Shown piece by piece: positions 1 to 7,633 of a stretch of DNA of 41,001 nucleotides; position 1 is the stretch's first letter, and the number at the start of each line of letters is the position of its first letter. The position numbers and the translations under genes are program-made. Below the pieces are notes generated by a model. The model saw only the letters and a program-made list of their open reading frames with translations, ran no database searches and was not told the origin of the DNA. Origin of the DNA: Arcobacter vandammei. GTDB lineage: Bacteria; Campylobacterota; Campylobacteria; Campylobacterales; Arcobacteraceae. Location: positions 1-41,001 of the forward strand of contig NZ_JADKPZ010000017.1 in assembly GCF_016106035.1 (NCBI RefSeq), written 5' to 3'.

Positions 1-266
1 AAAACTATCTTTACATCTGTATCTACTATATCTTCTACTTCTATTTTTTCATTACTTACAAATGTTATTTCATATTCATATACTTTATTTACTCCACTTC
101 TCCCTTCTAATGAATAGATTGAATAATTCCCATCTGTATTTTCATATAAATCATTACTATCTTTTAAATAATAGTTATTTGTTTTATAGTTTAATAGTTC
201 TAATCTCGCTTTTATCTCTTGGGTTTGTTTATTATTATTTATTAAGTCTATTTGGAATTTATTCAT
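1..266 (-). CDS. vgrG: Type VI secretion tip protein VgrG, N-terminal fragment
   Basis: An open frame runs on the minus strand from an ATG at 266-264 off the left edge, giving 88 residues without a stop. The C-terminal part of the fragment (VYEYEITFVSNEKIEVEDIV) has the pattern at the start of the VgrG/phage gpD family: an aromatic/acidic strand, then 'FVS', then an acidic stretch leading to a 'D.V.I' strand. VgrG forms the trimeric spike of the type VI secretion tube. The first 50 residues are Asn/Lys-rich and less typical. No other T6SS gene lies to the right, so the rest of the gene and any effector would be beyond the left edge. The plus-strand frame over the same DNA is hydrophobic antisense and is not taken as a gene. 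The family call rests on a short fragment. Confidence 0.6.
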   Translation of the reverse strand, partial: MNKFQIDLINNNKQTQEIKARLELLNYKTNNYYLKDSNDLYENTDGNYSIYSLEGRSGVNKVYEYEITFVSNEKIEVEDIVDTDVKIV

Positions 267-424
267 GGAAAGCTCTTTATAAGATTTATATATTTAATAT
301 TTCAAATTAGAAAATTAAATAATTAAGAATATTAGTACAAAATAATTTATAAAGATATTAAATTTGAGATTTTTTTTGATAATTCAAAAAATTTAGCTTA
401 AATCGATGATATTATTTATATCTT

Positions 425-447
425 AACCCAAAGCTTTGCTTTGAGTT
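425..447 (-). terminator. Hairpin overlapping the stop of the glycine-zipper gene
   Basis: AACCCAAAGC (425-434) and GCTTTGAGTT (438-447) can pair with one mismatch around a three-base loop. The hairpin covers the stop codon of the upstream minus-strand gene. No clear T-run follows on the minus strand, so it may be a weak terminator or a 3'-end stabilising structure. Confidence 0.35.
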
Positions 448-937
448 ATCTTTTGTGATTATCGTAGTGTTTTGGTTTATAATGTGGTTGTGGTGGTCTA
501 TGATGGCTTGGCTTGTAGTTTGGTCTTGGTGCAAAATGATATGGCCTATAATATCCTCTATCATAAAATCCACCAACATAATTTATTGAAATTTGTGGAT
601 TTGCCCTATAATATGGGTCATTATAGTAGTAATTATTTACAACTGTATTGCTTCTTTCATACCCACCATCATAATAACCATTATTATATTGAACACTATT
701 TGGGTTTCCATAATAGTTATTTGAAACATAGTTTTCATTTGCTCTTGTGCTATTTGCTACAACAGCCCCTAATATTCCACCAGCAACTTTTGCAGCATCT
801 TTTCCACTTCCATGACCAATTTGGTTTCCAATAGCAACACCTAAAGTTGCACCTATTACAGTATCCAATCCTATTGAGTTATTATTTGCAAAAAGTAAAG
901 AGCTTGAAATTAAAAATATTGATACAACTTTTTTCAT
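446..937 (-). CDS. Secreted glycine-zipper protein with His/Pro/Tyr-rich tail
   Basis: This is a 163-residue exported protein. Residues 1-18 form a signal peptide (MKKVVSIFLISSSLLFA). Residues about 24-60 are a Gly/Ala-rich glycine-zipper segment (ATLGVAIGNQIGHGSGKDAA, then GGILGAVVA), like the 2TM glycine zipper of the rickettsial 17-kDa antigen/SlyB family. There is no lipobox cysteine, so it is probably not a lipoprotein. Residues about 65-135 are rich in Asn and Tyr. The last 35 residues are dominated by His, Pro, Tyr and Lys, with repeated HH/HY/KPxH patterns that could bind a metal. It is monocistronic, with a 64-bp gap to the next operon. An envelope-stress or surface role is inferred from the zipper only. 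Confidence 0.75.
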   Translation of the reverse strand: MKKVVSIFLISSSLLFANNNSIGLDTVIGATLGVAIGNQIGHGSGKDAAKVAGGILGAVVANSTRANENYVSNNYYGNPNSVQYNNGYYDGGYERSNTVVNNYYYNDPYYRANPQISINYVGGFYDRGYYRPYHFAPRPNYKPSHHRPPQPHYKPKHYDNHKR

Positions 938-1001
938 AAACTATCCTTTAAAATTATAATTATGAAAGATTAGCTTTGATTTGTGAAAGTATTGTGTAAA
1001 T

Positions 1002-1340
1002 TTATTTTAACTTTCCAAATAAATTATACTCTTCCCAGTAACTATCCAAAGCTTCTCTTAAAGCTTCATCACTTAATTTTGTCTTTTTCTTCAAACCAAA
1101 TCTTTTTATAAGAGATTCAGACATCAAACTTTTTTCTAATGTTGGATTTTTTATAAATTGAAACATAGCCTCTTTTACATCATTTTCACTACTATATTCA
1201 AGTAAATATCTATAAAAATATTTATCAATACTAACAGGAATTTTATTGTGACAAGCTACACAATTTTTTTCATATATATTTTTTTGATTTGAAAATGAGA
1301 AACTAAATATTAAACATAAAAAAACTACTACTCTTGCCAT
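1002..1340 (-). CDS. Small periplasmic mono-haem c-type cytochrome
   Basis: This 112-residue protein has a signal peptide (residues 1-17) and a single haem-attachment motif CVACH at 27-31, preceded by the usual 'YEKNC' of small cytochromes c. A single Met axial ligand is likely but cannot be assigned with certainty (candidates include M59 and M73). The start overlaps the 3' end of the histidine-kinase gene by 13 bp, so it is translated as the last gene of a four-gene two-component operon. That position suggests either an electron carrier controlled by the system or a redox partner of the sensor. It has no accessory domain that would mark it as a peroxidase or oxidase subunit. Confidence 0.82.
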   Translation of the reverse strand: MARVVVFLCLIFSFSFSNQKNIYEKNCVACHNKIPVSIDKYFYRYLLEYSSENDVKEAMFQFIKNPTLEKSLMSESLIKRFGLKKKTKLSDEALREALDSYWEEYNLFGKLK

Positions 1341-2521
1341 TTTATTTTTATCCTTGTTCCTACATCTACTTTTGATATAACATCTATTTTAAAATCATAC
1401 TCTTTTGCTATCATAGATACTATATTTAGCCCTATTCCAAAGCCACCTACACTTTTATCAAATCTTTTGTATCGTGTAAATAAGCTTTTTAAGTTCTCTT
1501 TACTAAGCCCTTTTCCGCTATCTTCTATAACTAAAAGCTTCTCTTTCAAACTAACTTTTATAAAACCTTGGAATTTATTATATTTTATTGCATTTGATAA
1601 AATATTATCTATTAATTTTGCTATCTTTTTTGCATCACAAACTATTTTAATATCATCTTTTATATCCAAAATGAACTCTATTTTCTTACTACTTGCTATT
1701 GATTTAAAAAAATCAACTCTTTGGTTTAAAATCAAAGATAAATTAAGCTCTTCATTATTTGAGATTATTTGATTATTTAAAGATATAAATGTCAAATCTT
1801 CATAGATATTTGATATAGTTTTAGCCCCTATTTCTATACGATTTATCTTTTTTGCTAATTTTTCATCTATACTATTTTTATCAATCATCTGTATATTTGA
1901 CAAAATTGCAGCAACAGGAGTGTTAAGTTCGTGTGTTGTATCTTTTATAAATCTATCAAGCATTAAAATAGACTCTCTCATAGGTCTTAAAAATAGCTTT
2001 GCAATAAAATAGCCAATAAAAAGTAGAATAAAAAATGATAATAAAAACCAAAAAATTATTCTATATTTAATTTTAATAAACCAGATATTATCATCTTTTA
2101 TTTCAACTATCACATATTTACTTCCCAAATAAAAGGCCTCTGGTTCTTTTATTAGATGAATATATCCATCTTTTAAATAGATAACTTCATCAAGTTTCAC
2201 ATCTCTCATATTTAAAGTTGAAAAAATCATCTTTTTTGAGCTATCGAAAATTGCTGAATTAAACTTTTCATCTCTTGGATAAATATCCGATTTATCAATA
2301 TTTATATGTAATTCTTTTAAGTTTAATATTTGATGATTTGAGTAATTTTGTAAGGTTTGTCTTTTATCTTGAAGCATTAAATCTTTTTTAAATTGATAAT
2401 ATAAAAAAGAGATAACACCAAGTATAACTAAAACTAAAATTGAGTAGATTAAAGAAAACCCAATAATAGTTCTAGTTTCACTCTTGGATAAATCTATACC
2501 CGAGTTTTTTAAGGCTAACAA
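1328..2521 (-). CDS. Sensor histidine kinase, two-component system
   Basis: A 397-residue membrane histidine kinase. Two transmembrane segments (about 18-43 and 154-177) bracket a roughly 110-residue periplasmic sensor region with no recognised domain. The HisKA dimerisation helix carries the phospho-acceptor H197 in TTHELNTPVAAI. The ATPase domain shows the N box (DNILSNAIKYNK), G1 (EDSGKGLS) and G2 (GGFGIGLNIV). The frame opens with TTG at 2521, overlapping the response-regulator gene by 44 bp. No ATG precedes the first membrane helix, so TTG is the only obvious start, but its use is not certain. It is the cognate partner of the upstream OmpR-family regulator. The signal it senses is unknown; the cytochrome downstream makes a redox signal plausible. 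Confidence 0.88.
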   Translation of the reverse strand: MLALKNSGIDLSKSETRTIIGFSLIYSILVLVILGVISFLYYQFKKDLMLQDKRQTLQNYSNHQILNLKELHINIDKSDIYPRDEKFNSAIFDSSKKMIFSTLNMRDVKLDEVIYLKDGYIHLIKEPEAFYLGSKYVIVEIKDDNIWFIKIKYRIIFWFLLSFFILLFIGYFIAKLFLRPMRESILMLDRFIKDTTHELNTPVAAILSNIQMIDKNSIDEKLAKKINRIEIGAKTISNIYEDLTFISLNNQIISNNEELNLSLILNQRVDFFKSIASSKKIEFILDIKDDIKIVCDAKKIAKLIDNILSNAIKYNKFQGFIKVSLKEKLLVIEDSGKGLSKENLKSLFTRYKRFDKSVGGFGIGLNIVSMIAKEYDFKIDVISKVDVGTRIKIKWQE

Positions 2522-3152
2522 TTGTATCTTTTCCTAAAATTTTTCTAAGATTTTTTATATAAGTTCTCAAAGAGTTATCACTATACTCTTCATCATAATC
2601 CCAAACAAAATCATAAATTCTATCGTGAGTTAAAAGTTCATTTGGGTGTTGTAAAAATAGTTTTAAAAGTTTTAGCTCTTTTAGATTTAATTTAATCTCT
2701 TCATTATCGCATTTTAGCTCACTTGAAATTGCATTAAAAGTGATATTTGGAGCAAGATGAATTAGTTCATTTTTCTTTGCAAACTCTTTTTTTATAAGTG
2801 TTTGAACTCTTAATTGAAGCTCTTTTAACTCAAATGGTTTTCTAATATAATCATCACAACCACTTAAAAACCCCTCTTCCAAAGAGTCCATTGAGTTTAA
2901 TGATGTGATAAATATAGCAGGAGTTGTTTTTCCATTTTCTCTTGCTTCTTTTAAAACTTCAAAACCATTTTTATTTGGAACATTTACATCTAATAAAAAT
3001 AAATCAAAAGTTTGCTCATAAATTTTGCTTATAGCATCTTCTCCATCATAAACACAAACTACATCAAAACCTTCATCTGTAAAATATTCAGCAACTGTTT
3101 CGCTTAAATTATAATCATCTTCAAGCAATAAAATTTTACTCTTCATCTTCAA
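2478..3152 (-). CDS. OmpR/PhoB-family response regulator
   Basis: A 224-residue DNA-binding response regulator. The receiver domain (about 5-120) has the acidic pair E11-D12-D13, phospho-acceptor D55 in FLLDVNVPN, the switch Thr/Ser in IFITS, and the conserved Lys in DDYIRKPF. The C-terminal winged helix (about 130-222) ends with the typical LRTYIKNLRKILG recognition helix and the wing LKKLGYRFI. It overlaps the preceding small gene by 17 bp and the following kinase gene by 44 bp, so the three are co-transcribed. It probably controls its own operon, but no direct-repeat binding site was identified. The ATG two codons downstream is an alternative start. Confidence 0.9.
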   Translation of the reverse strand: MKMKSKILLLEDDYNLSETVAEYFTDEGFDVVCVYDGEDAISKIYEQTFDLFLLDVNVPNKNGFEVLKEARENGKTTPAIFITSLNSMDSLEEGFLSGCDDYIRKPFELKELQLRVQTLIKKEFAKKNELIHLAPNITFNAISSELKCDNEEIKLNLKELKLLKLFLQHPNELLTHDRIYDFVWDYDEEYSDNSLRTYIKNLRKILGKDTIVSLKKLGYRFIQE

Positions 3153-3387
3153 TTATCTTTCTTTCTGGAATCTCTTGTAATCTCTTTTCATATTGAATTT
3201 TCTCATTTAAAGTCATTTTTGGAACTCTAAATTCAAGCTCTTTTTGAAAAGCAACTCTATCTTTCTCATCAACGAAACCAATAATTTCAATTAGTTCTTG
3301 AGTACTCATTTGGCTAAAATTCTCTTTTGCAAAAGCCAAACCAAATAATAAAAAAATAACTAAAAAACCTTTTATCATAAAACCCAC
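3136..3387 (-). CDS. Small secreted protein resembling DUF1104, leader gene of the two-component operon
   Basis: An 83-residue protein with a signal peptide (about 1-20, ending near GLAFA) and a charged mature part of about 62 residues. The pattern 'FSQMSTQELIEIIGFVDEKD' followed by 'ELEFRVPKMTLNEKIQYEKRL' resembles the DUF1104 proteins of Campylobacter and Helicobacter, which are small helical periplasmic proteins; this is a family resemblance by eye. It is the first gene of the minus-strand operon with the response regulator, kinase and cytochrome, so it may be an accessory periplasmic factor of that signalling system, as CpxP is for CpxA. That comparison is inference. Confidence 0.7.
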   Translation of the reverse strand: MGFMIKGFLVIFLLFGLAFAKENFSQMSTQELIEIIGFVDEKDRVAFQKELEFRVPKMTLNEKIQYEKRLQEIPERKIIEDEE

Positions 3388-3462
3388 TTTTTTATTTTAA
3401 TAGTATAAAAGAACTGTATAATAATTGTTTATTGTAGCAAAAAAACAAAATTATTAAAAGTG

Positions 3463-3478
3463 ATTGATTTAAATCAAT
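3463..3478. promoter_or_regulatory. FNR/CRP-type palindromic operator
   Basis: ATTGATTTAAATCAAT is a perfect 16-bp palindrome that contains an exact match to the classical FNR consensus, TTGAT-N4-ATCAA (3464-3477). It lies in the 207-bp gap between the divergent two-component operon (start 3387) and the diguanylate cyclase (start 3595). Plausible -10 hexamers for the minus-strand operon lie near 3407-3425, which would put the site roughly 60-70 bp upstream of the transcript start, a position typical of activation. Binding by a CRP/FNR-family regulator is inferred from sequence only; AT-rich DNA produces such palindromes by chance at some rate. Confidence 0.5.
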
Positions 3479-3594
3479 GAATTATTTAATTTTTTTGTTC
3501 TAATTTGTATTTAAATTAGAAATTTAATTAATCTTTAACATCAAATAAATTATTATTCTATATCTTAGCCTTAAAATACTATTATGGAGCTAAT

Positions 3595-5124
3595 TTGAAG
3601 AATATTAAAAAATTATTTTTTATACTTATATCTATTGCTTTTATTGAAACATCTATATTTATTTTTTTAAATAATTTAAATTTACAAAAAGAAAATAGTG
3701 TAAAAGAAAAATATATAAATAGATTAAATACCCATATAAAGGCTATTTTAAACTCAAATGAAAGTATATCTTCTATTATTATAAATGAAATTATAAGTAA
3801 AAAAGAGATACAAAATATTTTAAATAATATAAATAGTGAAGATGAAAATGTACAAAATCAAACTAGAGAAATATTATTAGAAATAATCACACCAACATTT
3901 CATAGATTAGTTTTAGAAGGTTTTAATCAATTACATTTTCATAATAAACAAGGGAATAGTTTTTTAAGATTTTATGGGAAAGATACTTTTGGAGATAATG
4001 TAATAAATCTAAGAAATAGTATAAAAGAAGTACATAAGACAAAAAAACCTCAATTTGGTTTTGAAGCTGGACTAATGCAAAACGGTTTTAGAAATGTATT
4101 TCCAATTTTAATAGATAATAATTTTATAGGAACTATTGAACTTTCAAACTCTTTTGATAATATTCATCATACTTTACATAAAAATTTTCCATTTGAGTAT
4201 AAATTTATAATTTTAAAAAGCTATTTAAATTCAAATATGGATGAAGCTCAAATTAAGAAAAATTACATAACTTCACTTATTAATGATAATTTTTATGAAG
4301 AAAAATTTAGTGATTGTAATATAAAAATAATAGATAAAAATATTTTAGATAAGATTAATACCAAAATGAAATTTGATATAAAAAATAGATTAAATAATTT
4401 TGAAGAGTTTGTTACAAATATCAAATTAGAAAATAATAACTATATATTAAGTTTTCTACCATTAGAAAGTTTTGATAAAACTACAAATATTTATATAGTT
4501 TCATATTTAAAAGACAATGAAATTGCTGAAATAAAAAATAATTTATATATAAACTTCTTTATAGTAAATTTAATTATTATCTCTTTAATAATTTTATATC
4601 TTTTAAGAATAAATTTTCTTGAGAAAAATATTTTTATAAAAAAGGCTTATACAGATGCTTTAACAAATCTTTTAAATAGAGCAAAATTTAATTTTGATAT
4701 AAATGAAATAATAAATAATAGAAAATTAGAAAAATATAGCATAATCATGTATGACATTGATTTTTTTAAAAGAGTTAATGATAACTATGGTCATGATATT
4801 GGTGATATTGTTTTAAAAGAGTTCTCAAATATCACAAAAAATAGTTTAAGAAGTGATGATTTAGTTTATAGATGGGGAGGAGAAGAGTTTATTGCTCTTA
4901 TTAAATCTACTTCAAAAGATGATTTATTTAAAATAGCTGAAAAGATTAGAGTTAATGTTGAAAATTATAATTTTACAGGTATAAAAAATATCACTAGTAG
5001 TTTTGGAATTACAATAGCATCTAAAAATGATTCTATAGATAGTTTAGTAAAAAAAGCTGATGATGCTTTATATAGAGCAAAACAAACTGGAAGAAATAAA
5101 GTTGTTTTCTACGAAGATTTATAA
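3595..5124 (+). CDS. Membrane-bound diguanylate cyclase with periplasmic sensor domain
   Basis: A 509-residue c-di-GMP synthase. One transmembrane helix at about 6-26, a periplasmic region of about 290 residues that looks like a double-Cache type sensor, a second helix at about 318-338, and a C-terminal GGDEF domain from about 351. The active-site loop is GGEEF at 428-432, which is catalytically competent. The product-inhibition I-site RxxD is intact (R419-D422, exactly five residues before the loop). The start is TTG, chosen because GGAG lies five bases upstream at 3586-3589 and the nearby ATG is stopped after four codons. It is divergent from the two-component operon and shares its upstream region, including the FNR-type palindrome. 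Confidence 0.88.
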   Translation: MKNIKKLFFILISIAFIETSIFIFLNNLNLQKENSVKEKYINRLNTHIKAILNSNESISSIIINEIISKKEIQNILNNINSEDENVQNQTREILLEIITPTFHRLVLEGFNQLHFHNKQGNSFLRFYGKDTFGDNVINLRNSIKEVHKTKKPQFGFEAGLMQNGFRNVFPILIDNNFIGTIELSNSFDNIHHTLHKNFPFEYKFIILKSYLNSNMDEAQIKKNYITSLINDNFYEEKFSDCNIKIIDKNILDKINTKMKFDIKNRLNNFEEFVTNIKLENNNYILSFLPLESFDKTTNIYIVSYLKDNEIAEIKNNLYINFFIVNLIIISLIILYLLRINFLEKNIFIKKAYTDALTNLLNRAKFNFDINEIINNRKLEKYSIIMYDIDFFKRVNDNYGHDIGDIVLKEFSNITKNSLRSDDLVYRWGGEEFIALIKSTSKDDLFKIAEKIRVNVENYNFTGIKNITSSFGITIASKNDSIDSLVKKADDALYRAKQTGRNKVVFYEDL

Positions 5125-5154
5125 ATTTAAAAAGTTTTAAAACTTTTTAAATTT
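5123..5154. terminator. Bidirectional terminator, 32-bp perfect palindrome
   Basis: The two 16-base arms (AAATTTAAAAAGTTTT and its exact reverse complement) meet at 5138/5139. The palindrome overlaps the stop codons of both convergent genes (TAA at 5122-5124 and the minus-strand stop from 5147). As RNA it can form a 12-bp stem with an eight-base loop and an oligo-U flank in either direction. Confidence 0.65.
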
Positions 5155-5698
5155 TCTTGCTTTTTACAAAAACTTTAGTTATTAAAACTCCAAGAGGAAC
5201 TATACTAAGCCCAATAATAAAGCTAAGAGGAAGAAGAAGTTTATTATTATTTAAAGCAAAAAAGCCAAAAATCAAAAATCCATATCCTAAAACTCTATAA
5301 ATAGATACAAATCCCCCTGCACTAAAAACTGTATTTTTCAAAGAGTTTTGTTTTACTTTTCTCTTCTCATCATTTATTATCTCTTTTATCTTTTCAGGTG
5401 TTAGTTGTTCTTCTGGTATCTCTTCATATTCACTATATAAATCATAAGGATCATCTATTTCATCGATTTTATCTCGTTCATCTGCACTTATTTTGTTCTC
5501 TTCAATATTTTGTAATCTATTTTGAATATTTCTTTTATATGACAAAAAAGAAGCAAGAGTTACAAAAAGTGAAGAGAAAAATGCAACTTGAAGATTTAAA
5601 ACCCAAATAGAGTTTTGGAAAACAAATCCATAAATAGTAAGGCAAAGGTTTAAAACTATAAAAACCTTTGCAAAAGATAAAATATCTCTATTTATCAT
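5147..5698 (-). CDS. Conserved integral membrane protein in the hemL cluster
   Basis: This frame can be read for 220 codons, but the first 37 lie inside the atpZ-like gene and look like out-of-frame sequence. I place the start at the ATG at 5698 (MINRDILSF), in the overlap ATGATAAATAG with the atpZ-like stop, giving 183 residues. There are two N-terminal membrane helices, a strongly acidic, charged cytoplasmic middle (Glu/Asp/Lys-rich, about residues 65-125), and two C-terminal helices. Campylobacter jejuni also has small integral membrane proteins just downstream of hemL. No enzymatic motif is visible and the function is unknown; its pairing with the atpZ-like gene suggests a membrane complex. 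Confidence 0.7.
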   Translation of the reverse strand: MINRDILSFAKVFIVLNLCLTIYGFVFQNSIWVLNLQVAFFSSLFVTLASFLSYKRNIQNRLQNIEENKISADERDKIDEIDDPYDLYSEYEEIPEEQLTPEKIKEIINDEKRKVKQNSLKNTVFSAGGFVSIYRVLGYGFLIFGFFALNNNKLLLPLSFIIGLSIVPLGVLITKVFVKSKKI

Positions 5699-5999
5699 CG
5701 TCTTCATCATCAAATGACTTATCCCCATATTTTGCTCTATGGGCATATCGTGGGTCATTTTCCATTCCGTCATAAACTTTTTGGGCTCTTTTATATGCTC
5801 TATATACATTTAGCCCTGCTGCTACAATTCCCCAAAAAATTCCAAGCCAAAGTGTCCATGTATAACCTGTAAGATGTTTAAGACCTAAGCCAATTGCTAC
5901 TCCAATAACAATAGCAGCAACCATAGAGATACCAACAGATAAGCTATCAAGTGCTTCTATTTTATCTCTATGTTTTGGTTTTTTTTCTAACTCTTCCAT
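5688..5999 (-). CDS. AtpZ/AtpI-family small membrane protein
   Basis: A 103-residue protein with two membrane helices (about 20-42 and 48-70) joined by a short loop. The Gly-rich first helix (VGISMVAAIVIGVAIGLGLK), followed by TWTLWLGIFWGIVAAGLNVYRA, is the usual pattern of the AtpZ/AtpI family. Members assist F1Fo ATP synthase assembly or carry Mg2+/Ca2+ with it. The C-terminal tail is very acidic (FDDEDDDK). It sits seven bases after ppnP and overlaps the next membrane-protein gene by 11 bp, far from any ATP synthase gene in this window. The family assignment is good; the link to ATP synthase is inherited from the family. Confidence 0.75.
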   Translation of the reverse strand: MEELEKKPKHRDKIEALDSLSVGISMVAAIVIGVAIGLGLKHLTGYTWTLWLGIFWGIVAAGLNVYRAYKRAQKVYDGMENDPRYAHRAKYGDKSFDDEDDDK

Positions 6000-6006
6000 A
6001 TAAGCC

Positions 6007-6318
6007 CTACTTTATATATGAGCAACAGTAATCTGTAAGCTCTAAAACTTTTATATCAAAACTTGAATTAGCAGGAACATCAAAAGAAGTTCCTGCTTCA
6101 TATCTTTGCCAAGTGTCGCTATGCTTTAATCTAACTTCAACAATACCTGATATTATCTCCATATTTTCAGCCTCAACTGTACCAAAAACATACTCTCCAA
6201 CATTCATAATTCCTAAGCTTTTTTTCTCACCATTTTCAATAAAAGTTCTACTTGTAACATTTCCATCAAAATAGATATTCGCTTTTTTTACTAATTCTAC
6301 ATTTTTGTAATTTTGCAT
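6007..6318 (-). CDS. ppnP: Pyrimidine/purine nucleoside phosphorylase PpnP
   Basis: A 103-residue single cupin-fold protein of the PpnP (YaiE, DUF1255) family. The diagnostic order is visible: YFDGNVTSR, then 'SLGIMNVGEYVFGT', the central EIISGIVEVRL, 'WQRYEAGTSFDVPANSSFDI', and a C-terminal 'YCCSYIK'. Length matches the family (about 94-105). PpnP cleaves several purine and pyrimidine nucleosides with phosphate, releasing base and ribose-1-phosphate, and acts in nucleoside salvage in the cytoplasm. It starts eight bases after the hemL stop, so it is co-transcribed with it although there is no obvious metabolic link. Confidence 0.9.
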   Translation of the reverse strand: MQNYKNVELVKKANIYFDGNVTSRTFIENGEKKSLGIMNVGEYVFGTVEAENMEIISGIVEVRLKHSDTWQRYEAGTSFDVPANSSFDIKVLELTDYCCSYIK

Positions 6319-6326
6319 CTTTTTTC

Positions 6327-7607
6327 CTATAAATTTTTCATAACTTCTTTAGCTGCTTTTAGACAAGCATCTATATCTTTGTTTGTAATTTTTGTGCAAA
6401 TAAATCCTGCTTCATATTGGCTACAAGCAAAATAGAAACCTCTTTTAAGCATTTCATGGTGAAAAGTTGCAAATCTTTTAAAATCACAGTTTCCAACCTC
6501 TTTGAAGTTTTTTGGCTCATTTTCACAAAAGAAAAACCCAAACATACTTCCTCTTGAGTTTGTTTGAAAACCAATGTTGTTTTCATCTGCAATTTTTTTA
6601 AGACCGTTTAATAATCTTTTAGCTTTTTTATTTAAATCATCATAAATCTTTGGATTTTTCTTTAATTTTCTAAGACTTTCTAAACCTGCTGCCATAGCAA
6701 CTGGATTTCCACTTAGAGTTCCTGCTTGATAGATTTTTCCCTCAGGTGAAAGATGACTCATAATCTCTTTTCTTGCTGCAAAAGCACCTACTGGCATTCC
6801 TGCACCTATTACTTTTCCAAAAGTTAAAATATCAGCTTTTATATCCAAAATCCCACTTGCACCTTTTAAAGATGCTCTAAATCCACTCATAACTTCATCA
6901 AAAATCAATAATGCTCCGTATTTATCACAAAGCTCTCTACAAGCTTTTAAAAACTCATTTGAAGCAGGTACAAGTCCCATATTTCCAGCAATTGGCTCAA
7001 TAATAATACAAGCAATATCATTTGACTCTTCAAAACATTTTTCAAGTTGTTCAATATTATTGTATTCGCAAAGTAGTGTGTGTTTTGTTAAATCAGCTGG
7101 AACTCCTGGGCTACTAGGACTTCCAAAAGTTGCCATTCCGCTTCCTGCTTGAACAAGTAGTGAATCACTATGTCCATGATAACAACCCTCAAATTTAATA
7201 ATATCATTTTTGTTTGTAACACCCCTTGCAAGTCTTATCGCACTCATAGTAGCTTCTGTTCCAGAACTTACAAATCGCACCTTATCGATATTATCAAACA
7301 TCTCTACAATCTCAGAGGCAAGTTTTGTTTCAAGATTTGTAGGAGCTCCAAAACTTAAGCCTTTTTTTGCAGTTTTAATTACAGCTTTTTCAATATCTCT
7401 ATCACAATGTCCAAAAATCAGTGGTCCCCAACTTTGTACAAAATCCACATATTTGTTTCCATCAATATCGTAAATATATGCACCTTTTCCTTTTTCTATA
7501 AAAGGAGGTGTTCCACCAACACTTTTAAATGCTCGAACTGGTGAATCAACTCCACCTGGAATTACTTCACAAGCTTTTTCATAAGCTTTAATAGACTTTT
7601 TAAACAT
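6327..7607 (-). CDS. hemL: Glutamate-1-semialdehyde 2,1-aminomutase
   Basis: A 426-residue PLP enzyme that converts glutamate-1-semialdehyde to 5-aminolevulinate in the C5 pathway of haem biosynthesis. Family landmarks: N-terminal [36 protein letters not shown] (cofactor phosphate binding), [21 protein letters not shown] (D237 pairs with the PLP nitrogen), and the Schiff-base lysine K265 in [15 protein letters not shown]. Length is normal. It is the first gene of a four-gene minus-strand unit with ppnP and two membrane-protein genes, as in related Campylobacter, where hemL is also followed by small membrane proteins. The promoter region (7608-7714) holds a TTATTGTACAATAA palindrome. Confidence 0.97.
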   Translation of the reverse strand: MFKKSIKAYEKACEVIPGGVDSPVRAFKSVGGTPPFIEKGKGAYIYDIDGNKYVDFVQSWGPLIFGHCDRDIEKAVIKTAKKGLSFGAPTNLETKLASEIVEMFDNIDKVRFVSSGTEATMSAIRLARGVTNKNDIIKFEGCYHGHSDSLLVQAGSGMATFGSPSSPGVPADLTKHTLLCEYNNIEQLEKCFEESNDIACIIIEPIAGNMGLVPASNEFLKACRELCDKYGALLIFDEVMSGFRASLKGASGILDIKADILTFGKVIGAGMPVGAFAARKEIMSHLSPEGKIYQAGTLSGNPVAMAAGLESLRKLKKNPKIYDDLNKKAKRLLNGLKKIADENNIGFQTNSRGSMFGFFFCENEPKNFKEVGNCDFKRFATFHHEMLKRGFYFACSQYEAGFICTKITNKDIDACLKAAKEVMKNL

Positions 7608-7633
7608 TAATTTTCCTAATAATAATTTATTAT

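Noticed and set aside
62-310. Plus-strand 82-codon open frame rich in Leu, Tyr and Phe
   Set aside because: It is antisense to the vgrG start, whose translation has a sensible family pattern; no Shine-Dalgarno sequence and composition typical of the reverse of Lys/Asn-rich coding DNA.
472-834. Plus-strand 120-codon open frame
   Set aside because: Antisense to the glycine-zipper gene. Its His/Tyr/Leu runs are the mirror of the Asn/Tyr-rich minus-strand protein, which has a clear signal peptide.
5699-5809. N-terminal extension of the membrane protein to 220 residues
   Set aside because: The extra 37 residues lie wholly inside the atpZ-like gene in another frame, and the ATG at 5698 gives a normal overlap and a first helix in the expected place.
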